Below are positions 32,536-39,539 of a stretch of DNA of 39,539 nucleotides, piece after piece. Location of the stretch: NCBI GenBank assembly GCA_900771195.1, contig CAAGMZ010000008.1, positions 1-39,539 of the forward strand. Direction: 5' to 3'. The notes below the pieces were generated by a model. That model had not been told where the DNA came from and ran no database searches. It saw only the letters and a list, made by a program, of their open reading frames with translations. A program made the translations under genes and the position numbers. The stretch's first letter is position 1, and each line of letters opens with the position of its first letter. The DNA is from Lachnospiraceae bacterium (GTDB lineage Bacteria; Bacillota; Clostridia; Lachnospirales; Lachnospiraceae).

Positions 32536-33898
32536 CTGTCGTTCCTCCGTACTGTACTTTAAGTATTGTTCTTGTAGTACCACTTATTTTGTAATAATCA
32601 CTTATCCTCATTCCTATAACCCAGATAATATGGTTTCCGTCAGCCAGCAGCAGAACATCATCCCTGACTGCTGCCGGAACCTTGGCATTGATAAAATACT
32701 GGTTAAGCTTCTTTCTGTGCCCCTGCCCGTCTATCACAAGATAATCCTCATCCCGTCTTGTCCTCAGGCAAAGACCGTTTTCTATTTTATCATAATCAAA
32801 CTGTTTAGTATAGACTTCACTTAATATTTTTTGACGGGAGGACCACGCTTCCACATCAAGACTTATATTGCCCCTGCCGTCGGGAAGCACTGTTATCATC
32901 GGTGCCTTAAGCTCCATGCAGAAGCTGTTTCCGCCGTGCTCCCTGTAAAAAAGAATTCCCTCCGAAGCACGTTCTGCCCATATACCGCCTGAAATATCCG
33001 ATTTCTTACCGCAGTCGGAATTGATGAGCGCAACTACTTTCTTAATCTGGTCCGATGTCACATCCTTGAGCCCTGCCATATCACTTATTGTACGTCTTAT
33101 AAGCCTCTTGACCATATATGGATGGATGCTCCCGTCTATTTTAAGATATATTTTGTCATCCATGTTCTTCTTAAGCCTTGCGTAGAGTTTTCCCGTCTCT
33201 TTCTCCAGATATTCCTCTGCCTCGGTGCACCTCTCGGCAGCTTTGGCAATATTTCTGACTGCTGCGCTGTTAACTTTTTCCATGGAGGGAATTGCCTTAT
33301 GTCTTATTATATTTCTGGCATAATCATCACAGTCGTTGGTGCTGTCCGTTCTGAAATCAAGTCCTGTCTCCTCGATGTAATCCTCAATCTCATCACGCGT
33401 ACAGCAGAGGAGAGGTCTGATTGTCGTGCCGTTCACAGGCAGCATTCCTCTGAGCCCTCTGATTCCGCTTCCTCTTGCCACGTTAAAAATAACTGTTTCT
33501 GCCTGGTCGTTCATGTGGTGTGCCACCGCAATTCTGGCAGACCCATACTCGGCCGCCACCTGTCTCAGACTGTTGTACCTGAGTATCCGTCCGGCCTCTT
33601 CACATGTAAGTCTGTTGCGCTTTGCATATTCCGGAACATCATAGGCAAATTCCCTGAATTTGACGTTCAGGCGGCTGCAGAGCTCCTTGCAGAAAAGCAT
33701 GTCTCCGTCAGCCTCGCTCCCCCTTATTCCGTGATGGACATGAACTGCCACAAGCTCTATTCCCCGCTCACGGCAGATTTTGTTCAAAATATGGACAAGA
33801 GCCACCGAATCGGCACCTCCCGAAAGTCCAGCAACCACACAGTCACAGTTATCAAGCATACCATGTTCATTTATATACAAAGCAACCTTACGATACAT
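32522..33898 (-). CDS. tilS: tRNA(Ile)-lysidine synthetase TilS
   Basis: The 458-residue protein has the PP-loop SGGADS (26-31) of N-type ATP pyrophosphatases, an N-terminal catalytic domain (about 1-215), and the TilS substrate-binding and C-terminal domains. TilS modifies C34 of tRNA-Ile to lysidine, so AUA codons are read as Ile, and it is essential. The start at 33898 has an AGAGGA site. The stop overlaps hpt. Confidence 0.95.
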   Translation of the reverse strand: MYRKVALYINEHGMLDNCDCVVAGLSGGADSVALVHILNKICRERGIELVAVHVHHGIRGSEADGDMLFCKELCSRLNVKFREFAYDVPEYAKRNRLTCEEAGRILRYNSLRQVAAEYGSARIAVAHHMNDQAETVIFNVARGSGIRGLRGMLPVNGTTIRPLLCCTRDEIEDYIEETGLDFRTDSTNDCDDYARNIIRHKAIPSMEKVNSAAVRNIAKAAERCTEAEEYLEKETGKLYARLKKNMDDKIYLKIDGSIHPYMVKRLIRRTISDMAGLKDVTSDQIKKVVALINSDCGKKSDISGGIWAERASEGILFYREHGGNSFCMELKAPMITVLPDGRGNISLDVEAWSSRQKILSEVYTKQFDYDKIENGLCLRTRRDEDYLVIDGQGHRKKLNQYFINAKVPAAVRDDVLLLADGNHIIWVIGMRISDYYKISGTTRTILKVQYGGTTDGES

Positions 33899-33950
33899 AT
33901 ATTTGTCCTCTGCGTACTTTTATATATCTTACTTTATCCATTATTTGCGA

Positions 33951-35042
33951 TTAAGTCAATACTTTCCAGACACCCATCACAAGAATAGTCATGTCATCCC
34001 TGTATTCATTTCCAAGATAAAAGGTAATCTCGTCTGCAATTATTTCCGCCATCAGCTGCGGGTTTCCGATTCCCACGGCACCAATTATCCGGGCAAGCTT
34101 CTTTTCCTTGTCTATGTAAGGTATGGCATCCGCCACTCCGTCGCTGACCATTATTATATACTGAGAATCTTCCAACGAAACCGTCACTGACTGCGGATCT
34201 GCATCTTCGAGAACTCCTGCCGGAAGCGAGGGAAGTCTGTATATGTCAACATTTTCTCCACGCTTTACATAGGTGGCTGCTCCACCCTGCTTCACAAGAG
34301 TCAGCTTTCCGTTGACTGCATCAATGGAAGCGCAGTCAAGCGTTACCGGTTTCTCATCATATTTTGCCGCAAAAGCGGAATTAATCATGCGAAAGGATGC
34401 TTCCTCCGAAAAACCTGCCTGCACAAGCTGCTCCAGAAGCTCAACCGCCGCCTTGCTCACATTCCACGCTTCCCTGCCGGTCCCCATTCCGTCCGCAACA
34501 GCCATGACCGACTTGCCGCCACAGTCTTTGACATATGTGTACGCATCCCCGTTTACGGAACCTTTTTCCTTACTTATGGATACAGAACCCAGAAGTGTGT
34601 TGTATCTGGGAGCCTGTTCCAATATAAACTCATTCTCGGTTTCGGTCACAACCATTCTGCCGTCCTTTAGGGGAACAAGTTTTTTGCCGAATACCTCCGA
34701 CAGCGTATCTGCCATAAGAGCTGTCCTGACCGAGCCGTGGCGTACCGTGCGTGCAGTCAGCGCCACCTCAACGTTGCCGTTTTTTTTTCGAAAAAACATA
34801 AGAGAATCAGCCCTGACTCCTATGGATGCCAGCGCCCTTCTGATAAGCTTGTCCATATTTTTCCCGACAGTGTATGCCCTGATATTGCACCCTGCCGTTT
34901 CCTCAAGAATACCTGCCATTTCCGAAAGTTCCGCGCCCATCACATTGTCATTGCCCACACTGTCATCATATATATCCCGAAGTTTTGCAAAACATTGTGC
35001 CGTTTCCATTAAGCGCATCTGCGAGTATGTTATGTCTCTCAT
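33951..35042 (-). CDS. spoIIE: SpoIIE-type PP2C phosphatase lacking the membrane domain
   Basis: The 363-residue protein equals the C-terminal part of SpoIIE: a regulatory region (about 1-160) and a PPM/PP2C phosphatase with ADGMGTGREAWNVSKAAVELL, a VSDGVADA segment and DDMTIL near the end. Classical SpoIIE is about 800 residues with ten membrane segments at the N-terminus; none are present here, and only about 100 bp separate it from divIC, so they are not in a neighbouring gene. SpoIIE dephosphorylates SpoIIAA to activate sigma-F in the forespore. The ATG at 35042 is chosen; an in-frame GTG sits 3 bp upstream and overlaps the AAAGGA site more closely. Confidence 0.88.
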   Translation of the reverse strand: MRDITYSQMRLMETAQCFAKLRDIYDDSVGNDNVMGAELSEMAGILEETAGCNIRAYTVGKNMDKLIRRALASIGVRADSLMFFRKKNGNVEVALTARTVRHGSVRTALMADTLSEVFGKKLVPLKDGRMVVTETENEFILEQAPRYNTLLGSVSISKEKGSVNGDAYTYVKDCGGKSVMAVADGMGTGREAWNVSKAAVELLEQLVQAGFSEEASFRMINSAFAAKYDEKPVTLDCASIDAVNGKLTLVKQGGAATYVKRGENVDIYRLPSLPAGVLEDADPQSVTVSLEDSQYIIMVSDGVADAIPYIDKEKKLARIIGAVGIGNPQLMAEIIADEITFYLGNEYRDDMTILVMGVWKVLT

Positions 35043-35079
35043 CACGTCCTGTCCTTTCCCCGCTATGAATTCACGCTAT

Positions 35080-35112
35080 ATGATAGAACAAGTCACATGA
35101 TTTTTTTGTCAA
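35080..35112 (-). promoter_or_regulatory. Promoter of spoIIE with 21-bp spacer
   Basis: On the minus strand a perfect TTGACA (35107-35112), a 21-bp spacer and TATCAT (35080-35085). Spacing of about 21-22 bp is a known feature of Spo0A-activated sigma-A promoters of spoIIE and spoIIG in Bacillus. Confidence 0.5.
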
Positions 35113-35149
35113 AAAAAGGTGTGCCGTAAAATAACTTTTCGACACACCT
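35111..35149 (-). terminator. Terminator of the hup-proximal/yab/divIC genes, overlapping the divIC stop
   Basis: On the minus strand a stem AGGTGTG/CACACCT (35143-35149 with 35117-35123) precedes a T run (35111-35116). The first arm includes bases of the divIC stop codon. Confidence 0.75.
35138..35144 (-). promoter_or_regulatory. Spo0A-like box upstream of spoIIE
   Basis: TGTCGAA on the minus strand matches the Spo0A box consensus, 25 bp upstream of the -35. It lies inside the divIC terminator loop region. Its role is inferred from match and position. Confidence 0.45.
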
Positions 35150-35465
35150 AATCCTCATTCTTAAATATTTTTTCGTCCGGATAGAGAAGTCCGAGCTTTT
35201 TTCTTGCAATTTCCTCTACGAACTGCTTGGTATTCACGTATTTGGCATACTCATCAAGCTCCTCTGCCCTTGCCTTCTCACTTTCTATCTCCTGCTGAAG
35301 CTTTTCTATCCTGACCGCACTCTCTTCGTTTCTGGCTTTAATCTGATTGCTTTTGGAATTAAATAAGACAACCAGCGCAATAGCCATAACAACTACCGCA
35401 AGACCAACAAGCTTATTGGAACGCTTTTGGGTCCTTGTTCTCTCACTTTTTCTCAATATCGCCAC
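35148..35465 (-). CDS. divIC: Septum formation initiator DivIC/FtsB family
   Basis: The protein (105 residues from the GTG at 35465) has a basic N-terminus, one membrane segment (about 19-35) and an extracytoplasmic coiled coil (about 40-75, ESAVRIEKLQQEIESEKAR), then the conserved EEIARKKLGLLYPDEKIF. It belongs to the division complex with FtsL and FtsQ. A TTG at 35456 with AGGGG 8 nt upstream is an equally possible start and would shorten it by three residues. It overlaps the yabQ end by 23 bp. Confidence 0.9.
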   Translation of the reverse strand: MAILRKSERTRTQKRSNKLVGLAVVVMAIALVVLFNSKSNQIKARNEESAVRIEKLQQEIESEKARAEELDEYAKYVNTKQFVEEIARKKLGLLYPDEKIFKNED

Positions 35466-35871
35466 CCCTGACTTTATTGTTTTTCAATCCGTTCTTATAA
35501 CTATCTTTTATTTTAGGCTTATTTGCTGTTTTTTTCAAGAGTTTTCTGAGAATTTCCTTGATTTTCCTCAATATTTTGCCCATCACTCTTACAATCAGTC
35601 TGCCAATCGTCAGGCAATAAATCATTCCGCCTGCCAGAAGTCCGAAAATCATGTACATTCTGAATTTTCCGTTATCCACAAACAGAAAAAAATAAAACAC
35701 CACAAAGGCCGCTGTTATCCAGAAAAGCAGGTCTTCTCCGGATACAGCTGCAGTTGCATGTCTGACACCTCTCCTGATTATCCTGAAAAAATCATAAACC
35801 GCAGCGAGCACCATGCCTGCTCCAAGGGCTTTAAGCAGTTCCATCAGCTGTTCGATTACAAAATCAGCCAC
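35443..35871 (-). CDS. yabQ: Spore cortex protein YabQ
   Basis: The 142-residue protein has four or five hydrophobic segments and the YabQ pattern near the N-terminus (GAGMVLAAVYDFFRIIRR). In Bacillus YabQ is needed for the spore cortex. Its C-terminus is strongly basic. The start is a GTG at 35871 without a good ribosome site; coupling to yabP, which ends 5 bp before it, is likely. With yabP and spoIIE it points to a sporulating or recently sporulating organism. Confidence 0.82.
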   Translation of the reverse strand: MADFVIEQLMELLKALGAGMVLAAVYDFFRIIRRGVRHATAAVSGEDLLFWITAAFVVFYFFLFVDNGKFRMYMIFGLLAGGMIYCLTIGRLIVRVMGKILRKIKEILRKLLKKTANKPKIKDSYKNGLKNNKVRGGDIEKK

Positions 35872-35876
35872 TTTGT

Positions 35877-36161
35877 CTATTTAAACAGGCGTGCGAACAG
35901 TGATTCGCTCTTTTTGGCATAAGTATTAATCTCCGTATATACTATGCCGTCAATCGTTCCGGATACGTCAAGTTCACCCATCTCGACAGACAGCCTGTTA
36001 ACATGCAAATCATGACCCTTAATGGTCATCATGCCATAATCCGTTTCCAGCAGAATGGCCGTCAGGTCAAAAGAAATCACATCCCTGACACCGGTGACAA
36101 CTCCGCTTTTTCTGTTGGTAAAAGAAATACTGTGGGACTTGCTTACTGTTCCTTCTTCCAT
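35877..36161 (-). CDS. yabP: Sporulation protein YabP
   Basis: The 94-residue beta-rich protein has the YabP/YqfC fold: HSISFTNRKSGVVTGVRDVISFD near the start, then GMMTIKGHDLHVNRLSVEMGELDVSGTIDGIVY, not shown in full. In Bacillus it is made in the mother cell and required for cortex formation. I use the ATG at 36161 (GGAGG 5 nt upstream); an in-frame TTG at 36173 includes the ribosome site and is unlikely. It is followed by yabQ after 5 bp. Confidence 0.87.
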   Translation of the reverse strand: MEEGTVSKSHSISFTNRKSGVVTGVRDVISFDLTAILLETDYGMMTIKGHDLHVNRLSVEMGELDVSGTIDGIVYTEINTYAKKSESLFARLFK

Positions 36162-36237
36162 GGCCGCCTCCAATCAGTCCATACGCCCTGCATCTCCCGG
36201 CATATTTACTAAATTATATTCAGCGGCAGGATATTTA

Positions 36238-36477
36238 TTACATGTATGTGAACATGTCCTTTGCGTCGTCCTTTTTGGTACTTTCGACTATCCCGGTAAC
36301 CTTTACCCTGACATTTTTGGTTCCAAACTGAATCTCGATGATATCCCCCACTTTAACATCCGTTGAAGCCTTGGCCGGTCTGTCGTTCACCGTTACCCTG
36401 CCGGCATCACAGGCTTCATTGGCAACGGTTCTTCTTTTGATAAGTCTGGACACCTTAAGATATTTATCAAGTCTCAT
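36238..36477 (-). CDS. rqcP: S4-domain RNA-binding protein RqcP (YabO)
   Basis: The 79-residue protein is an S4 RNA-binding domain: MRLDKYLKVSRLIKRRTVANEACDAG (1-26 region) and VNDRPAKASTDVKVGDIIEI. RqcP helps RqcH add alanine tails on stalled 50S-peptide complexes in ribosome quality control. The ATG at 36477 has GGAGG 5 nt upstream; an in-frame GTG at 36489 overlaps the ribosome site and is rejected. It lies between hup and yabP, as in many Firmicutes. Confidence 0.93.
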   Translation of the reverse strand: MRLDKYLKVSRLIKRRTVANEACDAGRVTVNDRPAKASTDVKVGDIIEIQFGTKNVRVKVTGIVESTKKDDAKDMFTYM

Positions 36478-36499
36478 AACAACCTCCACAAAATGAAAT

Positions 36500-36524
36500 G
36501 TCCCAAGGCATAAAGCCTTGGGAC
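36500..36524 (-). terminator. Hairpin after hup (partial terminator)
   Basis: A perfect 10-bp stem (36500-36509 with 36515-36524) and 5-nt loop are followed on the minus strand by ATTTCATTTT, a weak T run. It may reduce read-through from the strong hup promoter into rqcP. Confidence 0.65.
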
Positions 36525-36546
36525 GATAATGCTACACCGGCAAATA

Positions 36547-36819
36547 TTAGTTAACGCTATCCTTTAAAGCCTTGCCTGCTTTGAACTTGGGAGCCTTAGA
36601 AGCTTTGATCTTAATCTTCTTGCCTGTTGCAGGGTTAACACCTGTTCTGGCAGCTCTCTTAACTACTTCGAATGTACCGAATCCAACTAACTGAATCTTC
36701 TCACCCTTCTTAAGCTCTTCTGCAACAACATCAGTAAAAGCCTTGAGTGCCTTTTCTGCATCCTTCTTAGTAAGCTCTGTCTTTGCTGCAATAGCTGCAA
36801 CTAACTCTGTCTTGTTCAT
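36547..36819 (-). CDS. hup: DNA-binding protein HU
   Basis: The 90-residue protein is a normal HU: MNKTELVAAIAAKTELTKKDAE, the VGFGTFEV strand, and the arm with RTGVNPATGKKI, where the conserved Pro inserts into DNA. HU shapes the nucleoid. The ATG at 36819 has GGAGG; an upstream in-frame start at 36873 is not conserved in the family. It has its own near-consensus promoter, so it is probably highly expressed. Confidence 0.97.
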   Translation of the reverse strand: MNKTELVAAIAAKTELTKKDAEKALKAFTDVVAEELKKGEKIQLVGFGTFEVVKRAARTGVNPATGKKIKIKASKAPKFKAGKALKDSVN

Positions 36820-36899
36820 GGTTATTCCTCCGAATAAAATAAATTTTCTTGTGTAAAACAGATCACATATCATATACCGTCCGTATTACCCATACACTT

Positions 36900-36928
36900 G
36901 TTATATCTGTTTTATCAGTATTTGTCAA
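36900..36928 (-). promoter_or_regulatory. Strong promoter of hup
   Basis: On the minus strand: perfect TTGACA (36923-36928), 17-bp spacer, TATAAC (36900-36905). The predicted leader is about 75 nt. Confidence 0.85.
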
Positions 36929-36943
36929 GGCTTTTAAGCGTTT

Positions 36944-37711
36944 TTATGAGTTTTTATGATAAATAATGTCCAATCCTCTCAAAATTAATTCATTATCAAG
37001 TATGATTTCTTTTTTGCAGACCGGGACAATTATCCTCGAAATCCTGTTAGAAGCCGCAACAACAGTGGTTTTGCAGCCGATTTCCTCCTCCACTCTGTCT
37101 ATGAGTCCGTCTATCATGGCTGCGGTACCGCAAATTATTCCGCTCTTCATTCCATCCTCGGTATTTCTCCCTATAACTTTTCTGGAAGGCTCTATACTTA
37201 TCTTGGGGAGCTGCGAAGCTTTTTCCGAAAGTGCCTCAAGAGAAATCTCAACCCCCGGAATAATCATTCCGCCGATATAATTGCAGTCCTTATCCACCAC
37301 GCATATGCTCGTAGCAGTTCCCATATCGACTATAATAAGCGGCGCCCCGTATTTATTTATCGCAGCCACTGCCTCTACCACAAGATCCGCCCCCACAGAT
37401 CTTGGATCGTCCATATGGAGGTTAAGTCCGGATTTTATCCCGGGTCCGACTACCATAATGTTTCTGTCAATTATCTTCCTGACCGCTGATTTGATAACAT
37501 TTGTGAGCGGCGGTACGACCGACGATAAAATCACTCCGCTGACCGCCTTCTGATTCACATCATAAAGGTCAAATATCATCTTTATGCCCATTGCGTACTC
37601 AAGCTCTGTCTTGTTAAGGTCCGTCCCCAGCCGTTCCTCAAAAATAATGCTTCCGTCATCAATGCACCCAATGGTTATATTGCTGTTCCCTATATCTATT
37701 GCCAGTAACAT
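36944..37711 (-). CDS. coaX: Type III pantothenate kinase CoaX
   Basis: The 255-residue ASKHA-fold kinase has the phosphate loop DIGNSN (5-10), GADLVVEA and DMGTATS, and the central GGMIIPG. It phosphorylates pantothenate, the first step of CoA synthesis. The ATG at 37711 has GGAGG. A terminator separates it from the ECF-type transporter gene upstream, but both serve pantothenate if the transporter is PanT. CoA is also the source of the phosphopantetheine arm used by the carrier proteins of the lipid cluster. Confidence 0.94.
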   Translation of the reverse strand: MLLAIDIGNSNITIGCIDDGSIIFEERLGTDLNKTELEYAMGIKMIFDLYDVNQKAVSGVILSSVVPPLTNVIKSAVRKIIDRNIMVVGPGIKSGLNLHMDDPRSVGADLVVEAVAAINKYGAPLIIVDMGTATSICVVDKDCNYIGGMIIPGVEISLEALSEKASQLPKISIEPSRKVIGRNTEDGMKSGIICGTAAMIDGLIDRVEEEIGCKTTVVAASNRISRIIVPVCKKEIILDNELILRGLDIIYHKNS

Positions 37712-37726
37712 GGTACCTCCGTTATT

Positions 37727-37754
37727 ATAAAAAGCGGGGCAGTCGCTGCCCCGC
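37727..37754 (-). terminator. Strong terminator after the ECF S-component gene
   Basis: On the minus strand a perfect 9-bp GC-rich stem (37746-37754 with 37734-37742), a 3-nt loop and a T5 run (37729-37733). It lies 11 bp after the stop codon. Confidence 0.9.
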
Positions 37755-37764
37755 CATAATTGTC

Positions 37765-38400
37765 TTAAGCTCTTGCTTTTTTCAGTTGTACTGTCGTAAG
37801 TCCCGCCTTATACAGTGCATAGCCCACAACAGATGTAATCGCCGCGGAAACGGCAAGCTCAAGAAGCGCATTGAACCATACAAAGGCAACAATGAATGCG
37901 AACACATTCTTTCCCTCTGCCCAGCGTCCGCTTTCTTTAAGCAGAGGCGTAAAGCAAAGTATAAGCGCCGTCATGAAGAAAATCGTGTTAAGCGCTGCCG
38001 TAGCAAATCCGGTGATTCCGCATGATGCAGCCTTGGGAACCTTTGTCTTCCAGAGTCCTTTACTGATAAATCCGGCAAGTACGCCCTCCAGAATACGGGG
38101 GATTACGCATACAACAAATGTGAGGAACGGATTTACCGCCATAATTGCTGTTCCAAGTGCACTGGGAGCTCCCAATACCCCTGCCGCGTTGGCAAAGCTG
38201 GTAAGACCGAACACAAGTCCGAGGGCTGCCCCTCCTTCAGGTCCCAGGAGAATTGCGCCTATTGCCACCGGAATCATGTTGGTGGTAGCTGCAAGCGGTC
38301 CGATGGGGATATACCCTAACGGTGTCACTGGCATAATGACAAGGAGTGCCGCAAGTACAGCCATGACTACAAGGCTGATTGTTTTTTTTCTGATATTCAT
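37765..38400 (-). CDS. panT: ECF transporter substrate-binding S component, probably PanT (pantothenate)
   Basis: The 211-residue protein is a six-helix membrane protein of the ECF S-component type; the IPIGPLAATTNMIPVAIGAILLGPEGGA stretch near the N-terminus (not shown in full) is like the PanT/pantothenate group. It needs the shared EcfA/EcfA'/EcfT module, which is not in the window. The neighbour coaX supports pantothenate as substrate; other vitamins cannot be excluded. It has a good promoter at 38474-38502. Confidence 0.82.
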   Translation of the reverse strand: MNIRKKTISLVVMAVLAALLVIMPVTPLGYIPIGPLAATTNMIPVAIGAILLGPEGGAALGLVFGLTSFANAAGVLGAPSALGTAIMAVNPFLTFVVCVIPRILEGVLAGFISKGLWKTKVPKAASCGITGFATAALNTIFFMTALILCFTPLLKESGRWAEGKNVFAFIVAFVWFNALLELAVSAAITSVVGYALYKAGLTTVQLKKARA

Positions 38401-38473
38401 ATTGTCCTTTCCGTTATCGCTCCCTCTTAATCAGGGATGCAACACTACACCGAAGCTTTTCGATGCTACCCTA

Positions 38474-38502
38474 CTTATAACATACAAAATAATCTGCGTC
38501 AA
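38474..38502 (-). promoter_or_regulatory. Extended -10 promoter of the ECF S-component gene
   Basis: On the minus strand TTGACG (38497-38502), 17-bp spacer, TATAAG (38474-38479) preceded by TGT. The transcript should start near 38467, which leaves a leader of about 67 nt with two small hairpins (CGAA/TTCG and CCCT/AGGG) but no recognised riboswitch. Confidence 0.8.
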
Positions 38503-38513
38503 TACCTGCCTTC

Positions 38514-39539
38514 TCATCCCTTTGATGCACGTGCCTTATGTACATACTCATCAACGGCATCAGGCTTAACATCCATGTAAGAAATTCCCGACAGAATTTC
38601 TATCTTCACATCCGGAAATGCTTTCCGGCACTCATTGATGAACTGATTGCATATGAGCTTTACCGTCGCCGATGAAGCCCTGCTTCCCCTGTCATCATAA
38701 GCATTTACAAGCACTGCAAAATTGCCTGCATTCATTCTGCTTCCCATCACAATATGACTGCTTTTCTTCCTTACCTCGTCTGAGAATTTTCTTAGGAGCG
38801 TGTCTCCCGCATCATACCCATACTTTGCATTAATTAATTTAAAATCCGTAATCTCCGCATACACAACGGCAAATTCAGCATCCGGATGCCCCTTTACATA
38901 CTCATCTGCCAGTTCAAGAAACACGTCATACTTGTAAAATCCGGTGACCTCATCATGGGTTTCCCGATTTTTCTTAATGAAAAGCAATTCACTGTAGGCG
39001 CGCATATTCAACAGATACAGCGATATAAGCCGTGTTATCATCCTGAAAGTCTTAAGCTCGTCTTTTTTCCATCTGTGTTTCTGCTCATAGCATTCAAAGC
39101 TCACACATCCGTTAATCTTCTGTCTGTCCGAAAATACACACTGCACATAAGATTTCAGCCCCAGCGCTTTTATTTTGGCTGCCACATCATCTCCTGCCTC
39201 TGCGTCCGCCGCATCATCCCGCACTATGATTTCTTTTTCTGAATATATCTTTTCAAGTATGTCGTATTCAGCCTGGGCCGTTTTCGCAATCATTCCCTTT
39301 ATGTATTCACTTCTTGGGCTTATCCATTCGTATGTCACGGTGGCAACCTTGCTTACAGGGTCAAGCTCATGCACCATAATCCTGTCTATTCCGTACTTAA
39401 TGCCGATTTTCTCAAATACGGTATTAATTGCCTCTGCAATATCACCGGAGGATGACATTATGTCAAGCGCATTCTCTACCAGTTCATGGTCAAATCTCAC
39501 ATTATCATACCGGAAGTTCTCCGCCGGGGTAACCTCTCC
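38514..39539 (-). CDS. GAF-type sensor with degenerate GGDEF domain (5' end outside window)
   Basis: The frame stays open to the window edge, so the N-terminus is missing; an internal GTG at 39500 would give 328 residues but there is no stop before it and no ribosome site. In the visible 342 residues a GAF-like domain (about 20-180) is followed by a GGDEF-fold domain (about 195-340). The signature GGDEF is NAGNF (in SRMNAGNFAVLV), so it should not make c-di-GMP. It may act as a sensor or GTP/c-di-GMP binding protein. No membrane segment is seen in the visible part. It ends just before the promoter of the ECF S-component gene. Confidence 0.82.
   Translation of the reverse strand, partial: GEVTPAENFRYDNVRFDHELVENALDIMSSSGDIAEAINTVFEKIGIKYGIDRIMVHELDPVSKVATVTYEWISPRSEYIKGMIAKTAQAEYDILEKIYSEKEIIVRDDAADAEAGDDVAAKIKALGLKSYVQCVFSDRQKINGCVSFECYEQKHRWKKDELKTFRMITRLISLYLLNMRAYSELLFIKKNRETHDEVTGFYKYDVFLELADEYVKGHPDAEFAVVYAEITDFKLINAKYGYDAGDTLLRKFSDEVRKKSSHIVMGSRMNAGNFAVLVNAYDDRGSRASSATVKLICNQFINECRKAFPDVKIEILSGISYMDVKPDAVDEYVHKARASKG

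Noticed and set aside
38401..38472. Possible riboswitch in the leader of the ECF S-component gene
   Set aside because: A pairing of AGGG near 38470 with CCCT looked like a switch, but that AGGG lies between the -10 box and the expected start site, so it is probably not transcribed. The remaining leader (about 67 nt) fits no family that I know.
1..39539. CRISPR array, insertion sequence, prophage or integrase
   Set aside because: No regularly spaced repeats, transposase or phage genes were seen. The only long repeat pair is the hsdS inverted repeat.

Overview
This window looks like chromosome from an anaerobic Gram-positive Firmicute, most likely a Lachnospiraceae-type Clostridium relative. 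That placement is an inference from gene families, Shine-Dalgarno style, promoters with -35/-10 boxes spaced by 17 bp, and a Firmicute-type gene order. Most genes lie on the minus strand. The left end (about 1-3100) reads as visibly more AT-rich than the rest and is an accessory island. Both window edges cut genes: an hsdS-type gene on the left, and a GAF/degenerate-GGDEF protein on the right.

Layout. (1) 1-3123: a type I restriction-modification locus with an Xre regulator, hsdM, and a half-length hsdS facing the 3' part of a second hsdS. A perfect inverted repeat of at least 84 bp joins the two hsdS pieces and marks an invertible specificity cassette. (2) 3186-7447: a minus-strand operon of a membrane-anchored HtrA-like pseudoprotease, YhaM-like nuclease, RlmD-like rRNA methyltransferase and a small unknown protein, closed by a terminator. 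(3) 7581-12160: mutS2 and an OmpR/histidine-kinase pair on the plus strand. (4) 12157-15310: an operon for a PurM/HypE-like protein, Lrp regulator, aminotransferase and TrmL. (5) 15329-17306: a 33-residue membrane microprotein (minus) and three plus-strand envelope genes, including DUF2752 and a repeat-rich DUF4190 protein. (6) 17307-17869: a noncoding stretch with a very long hairpin, tRNA-Gly(TCC) and a second perfect dyad. (7) 17897-29756: a 13-gene minus-strand cluster for an acyl or polyketide-like lipid. (8) 29757-30132: intergenic, with a candidate small RNA and a bidirectional terminator. (9) 30133-37711: the conserved Firmicute block coaX, hup, rqcP, yabP, yabQ, divIC, spoIIE, tilS, hpt, ftsH. 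(10) 37727-39539: an ECF-type (probably pantothenate) S component and the partial GAF/GGDEF gene.

The most unusual region is 17897-29756. It holds a carboxyltransferase, malonyl transacylase, FabZ dehydratase, FabG ketoreductase, two carrier proteins, two PlsC-type acyltransferases, an AMP-ligase-like protein, a flavodoxin-fold oxidoreductase, a patatin-like lipase and an MntP-like exporter. At its centre is one 805-residue protein with two ketosynthase domains, the second lacking Cys and both His, like a ketosynthase fused to its chain-length factor. No FabH and no recognisable enoyl reductase are present, and the AMP-ligase has lost two hallmark lysines. The simplest reading is an uncharacterised type II PKS/FAS-like system that may make an unsaturated or specialised acyl chain and transfer it to a lipid.

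Other points of note are the soluble, short SpoIIE with a 21-bp-spaced promoter and a Spo0A-like box, the loss of all three catalytic residues in the HtrA-like protein, and the presence of two ribosome-quality-control genes (mutS2, rqcP).
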